Below are positions 46,210-55,399 of a stretch of DNA of 64,000 bases, piece by piece. The stretch's first letter is position 1. Each line of letters opens with the position of its first letter. The stretch is from Flavobacterium psychrotrophum (GTDB lineage Bacteria; Bacteroidota; Bacteroidia; Flavobacteriales; Flavobacteriaceae). The notes below the pieces were generated by a model. It ran no database searches. It saw only the letters and a program-made list of their open reading frames with translations, and was not told the DNA's origin. A program made the translations under genes and the position numbers. The stretch covers positions 2,666,001 to 2,730,000 of the forward strand of contig NZ_CP031557.1 in the NCBI RefSeq assembly GCF_003403075.1. Reading direction: 5' to 3'.

Positions 46210-47892
46210 ATGTCTAAATTTCAAATATTCGTCTTCTTTATTTACTTCACAGTACAGTCAGTTTGTGCTGCCGCGGGTATATTACCTGTAGATTCTCTTG
46301 AGCATAAAAGCTATACTTATATAAATGATCGCATAAATACCTTTGAGAAAGACAGCACCAAAGTTTGGGTATATCTTAATGCCTATGTACGCAAGGCCAA
46401 AAAAGAACAGAAGTTTAAAGAAATAGTATATGGATATCAAAATTGCGTATACCTGTCTGACAATGCGGTTAGCATAAAATATTCTGACAGCCTTATTTTT
46501 TATGCTGAAAAATCTGCAGATAAAATTTTAATTGGAAGTGCTTACCTAACCCGCGGAATAGCCTATTATAAACTAAGAAAATATCCTGAAACTTTAGATA
46601 ATTACCTTACTGCAGACCGCTATTTAACCGAAACAAACGATGATTATTTAAAATATAAGGCTAAGTACAATATTGCGCTTATAAAGAGCTATCTGGGAGA
46701 CTACCAGGAAGCTATGGATTTATATAAAGATTGTATTGAATATTTTAAACGTGATGGCTTTAATAATACACGTGGATATTTAAGCGCCATAGGTGGTCTT
46801 GCTTTTGCGTATAACAGACTTGGAGATTATGAGTTAAGCTCTAAAACAGCAGAATGGGGAATTAGAGAAAGTAAAAGGCTGGAACAAAATCTTGACATGC
46901 AGTACATCAGGCAGATAGAAGGAATTAATTTATATGGCAAAAAACAATATGCTAATGCTATAAAGTTGCTACAGCAATCTTTACCTGATATTATAAAGAA
47001 TGACGATTTTGCGAACCAGACTGTGGGCTACTTTTATTTAGGAAAAAGTTACATGGCAATTAATGATGTACAAAAAGCCATGCCATTTTTTTACAAGGTA
47101 GATTCTGTTTTTAATAAAAATAATTACATACGGCCAGACCTTCGCGAAAATTATGAAATACTTATAAATTACTACAAGCAAAAAAATGATAAAGACAAGC
47201 AGCTCTTATATATAAATACGTTACTGCGCGCAGATAGTATCTTAAATACAAATTACAGATATTTAAGCAACAAGATAAAAAAGCAATACGATACTAAAGA
47301 TCTTAACCTTGCCAGGCAACAGATAGAGTATGAACTTTCAGGTGCTAAAAATAAGATGATTTTATATCTTATCCTTTTAGCTATTACAACAGCATCTTTA
47401 GGTTATTATATTTATATGTACTATGCGAAGCAACGGTTGTACCAAAAAAATTATGAGAAATTGCTCTTAAGCCAAAAAGCACCTCCATTAGAGGTTAAAG
47501 AGCCCTCAAGACCTCTGGATATTAATAAAGAGGTTGTAGATGAGATACTTTCTAAACTCAGGAGATTTGAAGAAAAAGAGCTTTTTCTAAAAAAAGACCT
47601 TACCCAGGCTAAACTGGCTGATATGCTAAAAACAAATTCTACTTACTTGTCTAAGGTTATTAATAATAATGGTAAAACGTTTACAGTATACCTTAATGAA
47701 TTGCGAATTAATTACACAATAGATTTGCTAACAAGAAAACCCATTTACCGTAATTATACTATAAAAGCATTAGCTGAGTTATCTGGTTTTAGTACAGCAC
47801 AAAATTTTTCGGATGCTTTTCTTATAACAACAGGTATTAGGCCGTCTTACTTTATAAGTAAATTGTCTAAAGAGTACTTAAAGGTTAGCTAG
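46210..47892 (+). CDS. Membrane-bound TPR-AraC transcriptional regulator
   Basis: 560 residues. Signal-like hydrophobic N-terminus, then a periplasmic TPR region (about 50-350, with YLTRGIAYYKLRKYPETLDN and LSAIGGLAFAYNRLGDYELS). One membrane helix (about 380-400, ILYLILLAITTASLGYYIYM) precedes a cytoplasmic AraC-type double helix-turn-helix (about 455-555) with ADMLKTNSTYLSKVINNNGK and LAELSGFSTAQNFSDAF. This is the Bacteroidota one-component architecture that senses outside signals and acts on DNA. It is divergent from the small-protein set, which it may control. Confidence 0.86.
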   Translation: MSKFQIFVFFIYFTVQSVCAAAGILPVDSLEHKSYTYINDRINTFEKDSTKVWVYLNAYVRKAKKEQKFKEIVYGYQNCVYLSDNAVSIKYSDSLIFYAEKSADKILIGSAYLTRGIAYYKLRKYPETLDNYLTADRYLTETNDDYLKYKAKYNIALIKSYLGDYQEAMDLYKDCIEYFKRDGFNNTRGYLSAIGGLAFAYNRLGDYELSSKTAEWGIRESKRLEQNLDMQYIRQIEGINLYGKKQYANAIKLLQQSLPDIIKNDDFANQTVGYFYLGKSYMAINDVQKAMPFFYKVDSVFNKNNYIRPDLRENYEILINYYKQKNDKDKQLLYINTLLRADSILNTNYRYLSNKIKKQYDTKDLNLARQQIEYELSGAKNKMILYLILLAITTASLGYYIYMYYAKQRLYQKNYEKLLLSQKAPPLEVKEPSRPLDINKEVVDEILSKLRRFEEKELFLKKDLTQAKLADMLKTNSTYLSKVINNNGKTFTVYLNELRINYTIDLLTRKPIYRNYTIKALAELSGFSTAQNFSDAFLITTGIRPSYFISKLSKEYLKVS

Positions 47893-48277
47893 AATACTCT
47901 GTTAAATCAATACTAAGGTATTATCTACCATAATTGGAAGGTTTTGTTATTGTTCTGCATTTAAAATATAAACGTCTCTAAAGTTAAATAAGGTTGCTAC
48001 AGCGATTCATCGCCAGCTAGATTGCTTAAAGTTGTAATTCCGTTGTCAAATAAGTATTGGCGTATATCAGGGATTACAGTCGAACACTTGACCCCTATTC
48101 TGGCATTTTTTGAAAATAAAAAATGAACTGTTTTGTAATCTGTCTCTCCTGGCCTTTATTCCGGATAAGGGCGAACTGTTTCTGTCTAAAAGAATGTTTC
48201 TTATTGAAGCCGATGTTTTCGTGCCAAAAACTCGCAATTTTGCTTACAGGATCTTCTATAAATTTTTACGGTTTTTC
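47893..48277. other. Intergenic region, no gene seen
   Basis: 385 bp with no supported open frame, tRNA, terminator stem or repeat. It marks the start of the accessory region. Confidence 0.5.
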
Positions 48278-48862
48278 TTAGTTAATTTTTTTTGACATTA
48301 AGAGTATTTCTTTATTAATTATTTCCGCATTTTCTTTTTTTGTAATTATAGTACCGTGAGTTCCATTAATAATAACTTGTTTTCCGTTATTAGATAGTTC
48401 TTTCAATTCTTTTTGCATTTCGAACCATAATAAAACTTGTTTGTCTGGGTCAATCCCTTTTTTTCTATATCTTTCTTTTTGAGATTCACTATATTGTTCC
48501 GTTGCTGTAAAAACCAAAATAGGTAATGAATCTAAACTATTTGCTTGACCTGCCCGAAAAAGAATAGCATCATTGATGCCATTTTCTTTTAGGTTTCTAC
48601 GATAAACTTCACCTGAATAAAAAGTGAGATCACTAGAACGGATATGGCAATCTTTTGGCAAACCATCGTCCATAGAGCTTGGATTAATTTTATTATAAAT
48701 TCTCAATATTCCCATATCGGAAAGTACTGAAACAAATTTTATTATCTTAATTTGTTCTTTCGGTATCAATGCTTTTTGTTCCAATCGCATCCATTGTTCG
48801 GGATGGCTTGAATCCAAAAAAACAACTCCTTTTACTTCATCAGGATATAGATCTCTAAATAT
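48278..48862 (-). pseudogene. 5'-truncated alpha/beta hydrolase
   Basis: The C-terminal half of a hydrolase. The open frame continues past the TTG at 48817 back to about 48862, reading NIFRDLYPDEVKGVVFLD then SSHPEQW. The usual G-x-S-x-G elbow should stand just before this point but is missing, because the frame meets the Rhs-like sequence. The catalytic His region is IINGTHGTIITKKE. It lacks its N-terminus, nucleophile and probably its promoter, so it is a remnant. Confidence 0.75.
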
Positions 48863-49894
48863 GTTGCACCAGTCTGGAAGTAATAGTGGAAGTGTAAATG
48901 CTAATCTTAATAAGGTTGGTAAAACATATCTGCTTAAAAAAGTAAATACTGCCCTTGGGGGTAGCTGGACACTTGAATATGAAAAGAATGATAATACCTA
49001 TGACCTCCCTCAAAACAAATGGGTACTAAGTAAAGTTACAACACATGACGGTTTTACCGGAAGCGGGGCAGATACTGCATTTGGGCCGGATATTACCAAA
49101 ACATCTTTTAAGTATGCCAGCCCGAAATATGACCGTAGGGAACGGGAGTTTTTAGGTTTTGGTACCCTAACTACAAAACAACTAGACCCATCAAACGAAG
49201 TGGTGTTTCGTACCGTTATTAATTATTACTATAACGAAAATATTTACCTGAGCGGGCTTGCTAAAGGATCTGCAACCTATAACAGTGCTAACCAGCTTTT
49301 GGCTAACCAGAGCACGCTTTATAATATTCTTAATCCTGATGCACCAGTAGTAAATTTAAATGCGGAGAGTAATAATTATATTCAACTTAACCTTGCTCCA
49401 TCTTTATTAGACAAATCAAGGCTATTTGTTGCGATGGTAAAAACAACCTCAGGTTCATATGAAAATGGGCAGGCGCAGGTATCAGTAAAAACAGTACAAG
49501 CCTATAACAACACAGGTAATATTACGTCTTACATAGACGGGGGAAGCAGCCATGAAGATAGCTACAGGACTGCCATTGAGTACCATCTTGCCAGTTCGTT
49601 TGAGCAATCAGCCATGACAGGATTTCCTAGTAAAATATCGGTTTACAAGTATAGCAACAACCAGCTAATGCGTCAGCGCAGCGCTTCATATAATACTAAG
49701 GGCAGCATGATGCAAATTGTTACAAAGCTAAATGCTACCGAAGATAATACTGTTGTTTTTGGATATGACGCTTACGGTAACCTCAATAAGGTAACCGAAA
49801 ATGATAATAAGAATAGTACTAACACAACAATGTAAGCTCCCCCAAAAATAGTACAGTTTAAAAGTAGAATTTTTATTAACTTTAAACTGTAATT

Positions 49895-50161
49895 ATGAAG
49901 ACTAGTAAATTTAATCCCACCCAGATCGCCAAGATCCTCAAAGAGTTTGAATCGGGCAAAGATGTTGATACCATAAGCCGTGAGCATGGAGTCAGCAAAG
50001 CTACTTTTTATAAATGGCGGCAGCGTTATGGCGGTATGGAAGCCAGCGAACTTAAGCGGTTAAAAGCCCTTGAAGAGGAAAATGCCAAGCTTAAGCGTAT
50101 GTATGCCGACCTTGCCCTTGAACTGGACATGGCAAAATATATCATCGAAAAAAAGCTTTAA
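49895..50161 (+). CDS. IS3-family transposase OrfA
   Basis: 88 residues with a helix-turn-helix of the HTH_Tnp_1 type ([20 protein letters not shown], about 29-48). It is followed by a leucine-zipper-like helix ([20 protein letters not shown]) used for dimerisation. It ends directly after the slippery site A AAA AAG (50149-50155), where a -1 shift gives the OrfAB transposase. Confidence 0.92.
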   Translation: MKTSKFNPTQIAKILKEFESGKDVDTISREHGVSKATFYKWRQRYGGMEASELKRLKALEEENAKLKRMYADLALELDMAKYIIEKKL

Positions 50162-51042
50162 AGCCTTGCCATAAAAGAACCATTGTAACCGACCTGGCTT
50201 GTGTTTACCCTAACGGCAAAAGCAAGGCTTGCCGTCTCTTACAGACCAGCCGGAGCAGTTTATCGTACCTCTCGGTAAAAAATGATACAGGTCTTATTGA
50301 ACGCCTTGAAGGCTTTGCAAAAGACCATCCCCGCGAAGGCTTTTGGAAGTGCTATTACCGCCTGCGCAATGGTGGTGATAAGGTAAACCATAAACGCCTG
50401 CACAGGGTGTATAAGCAACTTGGGCTTCCGTTACGCAGGAAGGTAAAGAAACGCCTGCCTGCAAGGGTTAAGGAAGCTATAGTTATACCTGAGAGCTTTA
50501 CCCACACCTGGAGCATCGACTTTATGAGCGACAGCCTGATGGGCGGCAGGAAGTTCCGCAGCTTTAATGTAATTGATGACTATAACAGGGAAGTTTTGTT
50601 TATTGAGACAGATTATTCTTTGAAGAGCCGCCGCATAATATGGGTTTTAAAACACCTCACAAACCGGCATGGCAAGCCAAAACGGATACGAATGGACAAC
50701 GGGCCGGAATTTGTTGCTAAATTGGCTCAGGAATGGAGTGCTATAATGGATATTGAGTTTAAGTATACCCAGCCTGGGAAACCTACACAGAACGCCCTTA
50801 TAGAACGCTTCAATAAAACCTACAGGGAGCATGTGCTGGATGCACATCTTTTTGAGAGTATCGATGAGGTAAGGGATATCAGCCACCAATGGGTGGAGGA
50901 CTATAACAACCACCGGCCTCATGATGCCCTGGGGGGAATCAGCCCGAGCGCCTATAGAATAAAAAACAATACAGTTGATGGGCTTCGTTCCGCTACGGCT
51001 ACGCCTTCACTACACTCAGCCCATCAACTGTTAGAAACATAA
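50155..51042 (+). CDS. IS3-family transposase OrfB (made as OrfAB by -1 frameshift)
   Basis: About 295 codons, open from the slippery site; the ATG-less 5' part shows it depends on the frameshift. The rve integrase fold has the DDE triad: Asp in TWSIDFMSD, Asp in RMDNGPEFV and Glu in [13 protein letters not shown]. The C-terminus [19 protein letters not shown] is the family's usual end. No stops interrupt it. Confidence 0.92.
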   Translation, partial: ALKPCHKRTIVTDLACVYPNGKSKACRLLQTSRSSLSYLSVKNDTGLIERLEGFAKDHPREGFWKCYYRLRNGGDKVNHKRLHRVYKQLGLPLRRKVKKRLPARVKEAIVIPESFTHTWSIDFMSDSLMGGRKFRSFNVIDDYNREVLFIETDYSLKSRRIIWVLKHLTNRHGKPKRIRMDNGPEFVAKLAQEWSAIMDIEFKYTQPGKPTQNALIERFNKTYREHVLDAHLFESIDEVRDISHQWVEDYNNHRPHDALGGISPSAYRIKNNTVDGLRSATATPSLHSAHQLLET

Positions 51043-51370
51043 GATCGGAAATAACAGTATTTTTTATACTTTTAAATCGTACTAAAAAAGGGAAGCCTAC
51101 AACAAGCTATGTAAAGAATTTGACATATGACAGTATACTTTACACCTATCCAACAGGAGTAAATAATTCTTTTGGAGAAACTTCATCTACAGCCTACAAT
51201 TATCTTTTTGGAATACCCGTATTTACAACAGATAAAAATGCGCAGTCTATGCGTACACGTATTGATAACCGTGGCCGTATTATAGAAGTTACAGGGCCAA
51301 ATGAGCTCGCCCTTGAAACTTCGTCAAATAAAACATGGACTATTCGTATGCAATATAAGGGGGAACCGTC

Positions 51371-52333
51371 CGTACCACCCAAACAGACGGATTTTAGTTT
51401 GTCCTCGCCCGTTTTAAAACTGCGTACATTTTGGTAGTAGCCCGTAACGGCATTGTATGCGCCAAACAAAGTTCCTTTAGTGGTTTCAGTTTGTTGGGTA
51501 TCGTCTGCCATAGCATACTCAAATGCAGTATCACAGGCATTTTTATACATCGTTGAAAGTTCCTCGGTAGCCCCTTTCTTTAAGAGGTTGTAGGTTTCTT
51601 TGTTCGGGCAGAGTGCCAACTGTATCAGTTGCTTAACCTGTTTATCTTCGATGCGCACGTTAGCCCACTGGTTAAAAATGCCCTCTAATTGCAATGAAAG
51701 AGTATCGGCAACGCCCATTACTTTATGCGCCTGTTCTAAACGTTCCTTAGCCCCTGCGGTGTGGCGTATGCGTACCACGTTAGTAGCGGTTTTCATTGCT
51801 GCATTTAACGTATTCGAGCAAACAACCCTTACAGGCGTAAACGCTGCCATGATTGAACCGCTGCCATCGTGGGAGGTGGTCAGGAAAATATATTTCTGTG
51901 TTACATCGTCCCCATTGCCCACACGGATATAGCCGGGCAGTTTGGCGGTTATAAATATGCGTTCCCCGTTGCCGAGTGCGCCTGCGGTTTCATACAGTAT
52001 GCCCTCGCCACCGCCTACAATGGCATCGAAGAAAGCGAACGCATCAGCATTCTGTACGATTTGGTAGTCTTTGCCCACCACGCCAAAAACGGCTTTGTTA
52101 TCTGTACGTAGGGTTGCGTATTGGTCGGGTACGGGGTAACTCTCGAAATCGCCTGCACCCATAGCAAAAATCGGTGCTTTTGCCACTTCATAGTCCAAGC
52201 CTGCAAAGGTTATCGCTTCACGGCTTGTCGGGTAGTTCTCTACAATCTGCCCAAGCCCGTGCCATGCGGTTTGTTTTACGCTCATAAAGGCGTGCTGCCC
52301 TGTCTCTTTGTTGAAATTTAAATTATGTGCCAT
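51371..52333 (-). pseudogene. DUF932 gene, 3'-truncated at the Rhs junction
   Basis: About 321 genuine residues: the start MAHNLNFNKETGQHAFMSVK, then AFTPVRVVCSNTLNAAM in the centre and AYNAVTGYYQNVRSFK near the end. These follow the DUF932 family of plasmids and conjugative elements, whose function is unknown. After CLGGT the frame runs antisense into the Rhs fragment for 56 non-family residues (to 51200). So the C-terminal tail has been replaced at about 51365. It may still yield a nearly complete protein. Confidence 0.8.
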
Positions 52334-52740
52334 AATTTTTTGAATTTAATAATAATACAATCGTTTTGTATCTCCTTTCAATTCTCTTATCTGATACAGT
52401 CCTGCTACGCTTGCGCTCCGCATAACTTTTTCCCAAAAGAAAACCGAAAAAAGAAAGCAATATCAAGGTGCAGGCAATGCGGAAAAAGCAAAAGGAAACG
52501 GAATAAGTCCCAAGGGGTGGGTTTGTGAGTGGGCGAGCAAAGCCATTATGCCGTAGTCTTTTGCCTTTTTTTGGATTGACAGCAATACCTTCGCTTGCTT
52601 TTATCGGTTTACTTGGGAAAAGTTTCTTTTCTAAACCTATCAAAGCCAACCAATGCCTTAAATCGCCGGAAGCGATTTACCGATTAAATCAATGACTACC
52701 TTCATTCCATACTGGCAAAAAAACTAAAAAGGAATATAAA
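52334..52740. other. Noncoding region before mob genes, candidate oriT
   Basis: 407 bp with no convincing gene. It lies directly upstream of mobC and the relaxase, where oriT is usual. A CTACGCTTGCGCTCCGC run (about 52414) and AAAAGAAAACCGAAAAAAG runs are the only structure I see. Assigning oriT is an inference from position. Confidence 0.3.
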
Positions 52741-53172
52741 GTGGACGATAACGGCACACATAAAAAACATAAAGGAGGCAGGCATCCTAAAGATGACCGT
52801 GCTACCTTCCGTTATTCCATCAGCCTGAGAGCTGTGGAAAATGCTAAGTTCCTGAGCTTGTTTGAGCAATCGGGCATGAATGTTATGGCACATTTTATTA
52901 CTGCCTGCATTTTCCAAAAGACCATCACTACCGTAAAAATTGACAAAGCGGCAATAGATTACCATGTGAAACTAACGGGACTGTTTGCACAGTTCCGCGC
53001 CATTGGTGTCAACTACAACCAACTCATTAAAATCCTGTACAGCAACTTTACCGAGAAGAAAGCCGCTGCCTATCTGTACAGGTTAGAAAAGCAAACCATC
53101 GAACTTGTTGCCGTTAGTAAAAAGATCATTGAACTTACCACTGAATTTGAGGCGAACCATCTTAAAAAGTGA
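52741..53172 (+). CDS. MobC-like relaxosome protein
   Basis: 143 residues with a GTG start. A basic N-terminus (GGRHPKDDRATFRYSISL) leads into a ribbon-helix-helix-like segment. A MobC-type C-terminal helix region follows: VKLTGLFAQFRAIGVNYNQL and an LYRLEKQTIELVAVSKKI coil. It helps the relaxase bind and open oriT. The stop (53170-53172) is 3 bp before the relaxase start, so the two are co-translated. Confidence 0.85.
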   Translation: MDDNGTHKKHKGGRHPKDDRATFRYSISLRAVENAKFLSLFEQSGMNVMAHFITACIFQKTITTVKIDKAAIDYHVKLTGLFAQFRAIGVNYNQLIKILYSNFTEKKAAAYLYRLEKQTIELVAVSKKIIELTTEFEANHLKK

Positions 53173-53175
53173 GCC

Positions 53176-54456
53176 ATGGTAGCTAAGATTGGCAGGGGCA
53201 AAAGTTTGTTTGGTGCCTTATCCTACAATATGGATAAAGTAAAGCACAATACCGCAACGGTATTGGCAGGCCAGAAAATCATAGAATCTCCGGACGGTAC
53301 ATTTACCGTACCACAAATCTCAAATTCATTCCAGGCATATCTTGTTGCCAACCGGAAAACAGAAAAGCCAGTGGTGCATATCTCACTCAATCCTGATCCT
53401 GATGACAAAGTAAGCAACAATGATTATAAAGCCATTGCTAAGGATTACATGGAAAAAATGGGTTATGGCAAGCAGCCGTTCATAGTATTCAAACACAAAG
53501 ACATTGAGCGCAGCCATATCCATATTGTAACGGTATGTGTGGACGAAAAGGGAAGGAAAATCTCTGATGCCTTTGAAAAAAGAAAGTCCATGGCAGCCTG
53601 TCGGGAACTGGAACGCCAGTACAACCTGAAAAATGCTGTTGAAAAAAAGCAAAACCGAACCGAGCCTATCTTTAAACCGGTCAATTATAAAGTTGGCGAT
53701 ATCAAAAGCCAGATGGCTGCCGTTATCCGTTACCTGCCGAAATACTATCAATACACTACGCTTGGCACGTACAAGGCCTTACTCTCATTATTCAATATTA
53801 CTGCTGAAGAAGTAAAAGGCCAGTATAATGGAAAACCTAGACAAGGACTGGTCTACTTTGCATTGAACGAAAAAGGAGAAAAGGCAAGCAATCCATTCAA
53901 AGCTTCACTGTTCGGTAGAGGTGCGGGCTACACTGAATTGCAATCTCACTTTGCAAAATCTAAAATGCAATTGCAAAACAGTGCTGACAGGTCAACACTC
54001 AAAGCTACTATTGAAAAAGCAATATTGGCGACTAAAAATGAAACAGAATTTAAAACGGCTTTAAAAGAAGCAGGTATCAACACGGTTGTCCGACGGACAG
54101 CGGATAATCGAATCTACGGCATCACGTTCATTGACCACCAATCCCGTTCAGTATGGAACGGGTCGCAACTTAATAAAAACCTTAGTGCAGGCACTTTTAA
54201 TGAATGGTGGAATAACGGTAATAAACCGGAAATTAGTTTACCAAATCCAAATGATGTAAAATCATCGAATATTAATCCTTTGATGAAACAAAGCCCATTA
54301 TCTGAAAATGAAAAGATCAATCCAAACCTGTCCGATGCTGCCAATGCTCTCTCAGACATATTTGGAGGTTTGCTGCCACAAACTCAAGGCGAAGATTATG
54401 AAGAGGAAGCATTTGCACGGCAAATGAAAAAGAAATCCAGGGGATTAAGAAGATAG
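53176..54456 (+). CDS. Relaxase / mobilization nuclease
   Basis: 426 residues. The N-terminal relaxase domain (about 1-200) has a catalytic Tyr candidate in NDYKAIAKDYMEKMGYG and the metal-binding HxH at H114-I-H116 in ERSHIHIVTVCVDEKGRKI. It nicks DNA at oriT and leads the strand into the recipient. The C-terminal part is helical and variable, ending KKKSRGLRR. No helicase or primase domain. Gene appears intact. Confidence 0.9.
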   Translation: MVAKIGRGKSLFGALSYNMDKVKHNTATVLAGQKIIESPDGTFTVPQISNSFQAYLVANRKTEKPVVHISLNPDPDDKVSNNDYKAIAKDYMEKMGYGKQPFIVFKHKDIERSHIHIVTVCVDEKGRKISDAFEKRKSMAACRELERQYNLKNAVEKKQNRTEPIFKPVNYKVGDIKSQMAAVIRYLPKYYQYTTLGTYKALLSLFNITAEEVKGQYNGKPRQGLVYFALNEKGEKASNPFKASLFGRGAGYTELQSHFAKSKMQLQNSADRSTLKATIEKAILATKNETEFKTALKEAGINTVVRRTADNRIYGITFIDHQSRSVWNGSQLNKNLSAGTFNEWWNNGNKPEISLPNPNDVKSSNINPLMKQSPLSENEKINPNLSDAANALSDIFGGLLPQTQGEDYEEEAFARQMKKKSRGLRR

Positions 54457-54681
54457 CCGGACTATCTCACGAAAACAACCTGCCGTTTTGCAGCGGAGCG
54501 ACGAAGGAGTATAGCTGTAAAACGGCAATATCAGTCTAAAAAACTAAAAGGCTTTCCCGACTAAGGAAGGGAGTGCCTTTTGGTTTTCCATACCAGTTAA
54601 AGACATCTACTGCCAGCGGATGGCAGAAATACCAAACCTATCATCAAAGGAATTATTTTGGTGCTATGAACTGAAAATGGA
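54457..54681. other. Spacer with two stem-loops
   Basis: TGCCGTTTTGCAG / CTGTAAAACGGCA with a loop of about 21 nt (about 54481-54527), and AAAAGGC..TCCC / GGGA..GCCTTTT (54545-54580). The second may terminate the mob transcript. No gene. Confidence 0.55.
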
Positions 54682-54978
54682 ATGATGATGAGCGAGTATA
54701 TTACAAAAGATGACCTAAGGCAATTCGGCCTTGTTATGATGGATGATTTCCGTAAAATCATTGAAGAGTCTAAAAAGGAGCAGCAAAATAAACCAGTATT
54801 GGACTGGCTAAAAAGCCGTGTCGTACGTAAACTACTGGATATATCAGCAGGTTCGTTGCAAAACCTGCGCGTTACAGGAAAAATACGTTTTAAAAAAGTG
54901 CTGGGTTCCTATTACTACAGTAAGGCTGACATAATGAATTTGTTCAACGACAAACAGCCGACTTATGGAACTGCATAA
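54682..54978 (+). CDS. Small helix-turn-helix element protein
   Basis: 98 residues. A charged N-terminal helix is followed by a MerR/excisionase-like helix-turn-helix (VVRKLLDISAGSLQNLRVTG) and the wing KIRFKKVLGSYYYSKADIM. Proteins like this are common in Bacteroidota mobile elements and probably act as a DNA-binding directionality or copy control factor. Its end overlaps the next gene by 14 bp. Confidence 0.75.
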   Translation: MMMSEYITKDDLRQFGLVMMDDFRKIIEESKKEQQNKPVLDWLKSRVVRKLLDISAGSLQNLRVTGKIRFKKVLGSYYYSKADIMNLFNDKQPTYGTA

Positions 54979-55267
54979 CCTTTTAAAATACCTGAAGCTA
55001 TTTGAACGGGACACCTCTCTAAATGTATGGCACTTTGCTTTGCTTAGTGCCATACTATACCTTGGTTACACGCAGGGACAGCCCAAAATCATCAATGTCA
55101 GCCGCAGTAAGATTATGGCGCTTTCGCATATCAAAACATTGCCTACCTACCACAAATACTTTAAAGAGCTTCAGGTTATGGGGTACATCCGTTACACGCC
55201 TTGCTATCATCCTGGATATAGAAGTGAAGTGGAATTATTGTTCAATATACACACTGCTGTTAAATGA
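54965..55267 (+). CDS. Small element protein, intact copy
   Basis: 100 residues, all-helical, with a winged-helix-like segment SRSKIMALSHIKTLPTYHKY and the tail YIRYTPCYHPGYRSEVELLF. It is known only as a hypothetical of mobile elements. It overlaps the HTH gene and so is translated with it. A decayed copy lies at 58250-58400. Its TGA stop forms the first bases of the first palindrome downstream. Confidence 0.7.
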   Translation: MELHNLLKYLKLFERDTSLNVWHFALLSAILYLGYTQGQPKIINVSRSKIMALSHIKTLPTYHKYFKELQVMGYIRYTPCYHPGYRSEVELLFNIHTAVK

Positions 55268-55297
55268 ATTTGTTGCCGCACTGAGGCAACAAATTCA
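55265..55297. repeat. Palindrome H1
   Basis: 13-bp perfect arms TGAATTTGTTGCC / GGCAACAAATTCA, loop GCACTGA. It contains the stop codon of the preceding gene. No T-run follows. Confidence 0.85.
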
Positions 55298-55315
55298 AAA
55301 AGGTATAAACTAAAC

Positions 55316-55354
55316 ATTTATAATTGTGTCATCAATGATGACACAATTATAAAT
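55316..55354. repeat. Palindrome H2
   Basis: 19-bp perfect arms around a single central A: TTTATAATTGTGTCATCA, then A, then the complement. Its inner word TCAATGA relates to the CACTG centres of H1, H3 and H4. It could act as a bidirectional terminator or as an element end. Confidence 0.88.
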
Positions 55355-55399
55355 TACTATTTAATTAACTTCTGCTTTATATAGAAACCGTTTTACAGC

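Larger units (their letters stand above)
49831..51101 (+). mobile_element. IS3-family insertion sequence (1271 bp)
   Basis: Imperfect terminal inverted repeats: the left end begins TGTAAGCTCCCCC, and the right end read inward begins TGTAGGCTTCCC, with TTTAAAAGTA shared further in. The flanks end and begin with ACAA, a 4-bp target duplication. It carries orfA and orfB in a -1 frameshift arrangement. Both frames and both ends are intact, so it may still be mobile. Confidence 0.9.
48863..51365 (+). pseudogene. Rhs/SpvB-type toxin gene fragment, split by IS3
   Basis: The first part (48863-49830) reads KVGKTYLLKKVNTALGGSW, KWVLSKVTTHDGFTGSGAD and later VFGYDAYGNLNKVTEND, which are typical of insecticidal TcdB/SpvB-Rhs proteins. 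Removing the IS element and one ACAA copy restores a perfect frame (NSTNTTSYVKNLTYDSILY). It continues through YNYLFGIPVFTTDKNAQ and TGPNELALE to RMQYKGE near 51360. Both the N-terminal secretion part and the C-terminal toxin tip are absent, so no active toxin is expected. Confidence 0.8.
51365..55354. mobile_element. Mobilizable element (mob module) without visible integrase
   Basis: DUF932, MobC-like, relaxase, HTH protein and a small element gene in the order found in Bacteroidota mobilizable elements. The left edge is the Rhs/DUF932 junction. The right edge is unclear: it may be at the palindrome pair (about 55354) or near 58.55 kb. No integrase, tRNA att site or conjugation genes are seen, so it is a helper-dependent or immobile remnant. 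Confidence 0.55.

Noticed and set aside
48110..48295. 61-residue frame in the 48.1 kb gap
   Set aside because: No family, no start context, and extreme Phe/Leu content; treated as noncoding.
50407..51042. Transposase OrfB starting at 50407
   Set aside because: The conserved frame extends 5' to the IS3 slippery site; the internal ATG is not the real beginning.
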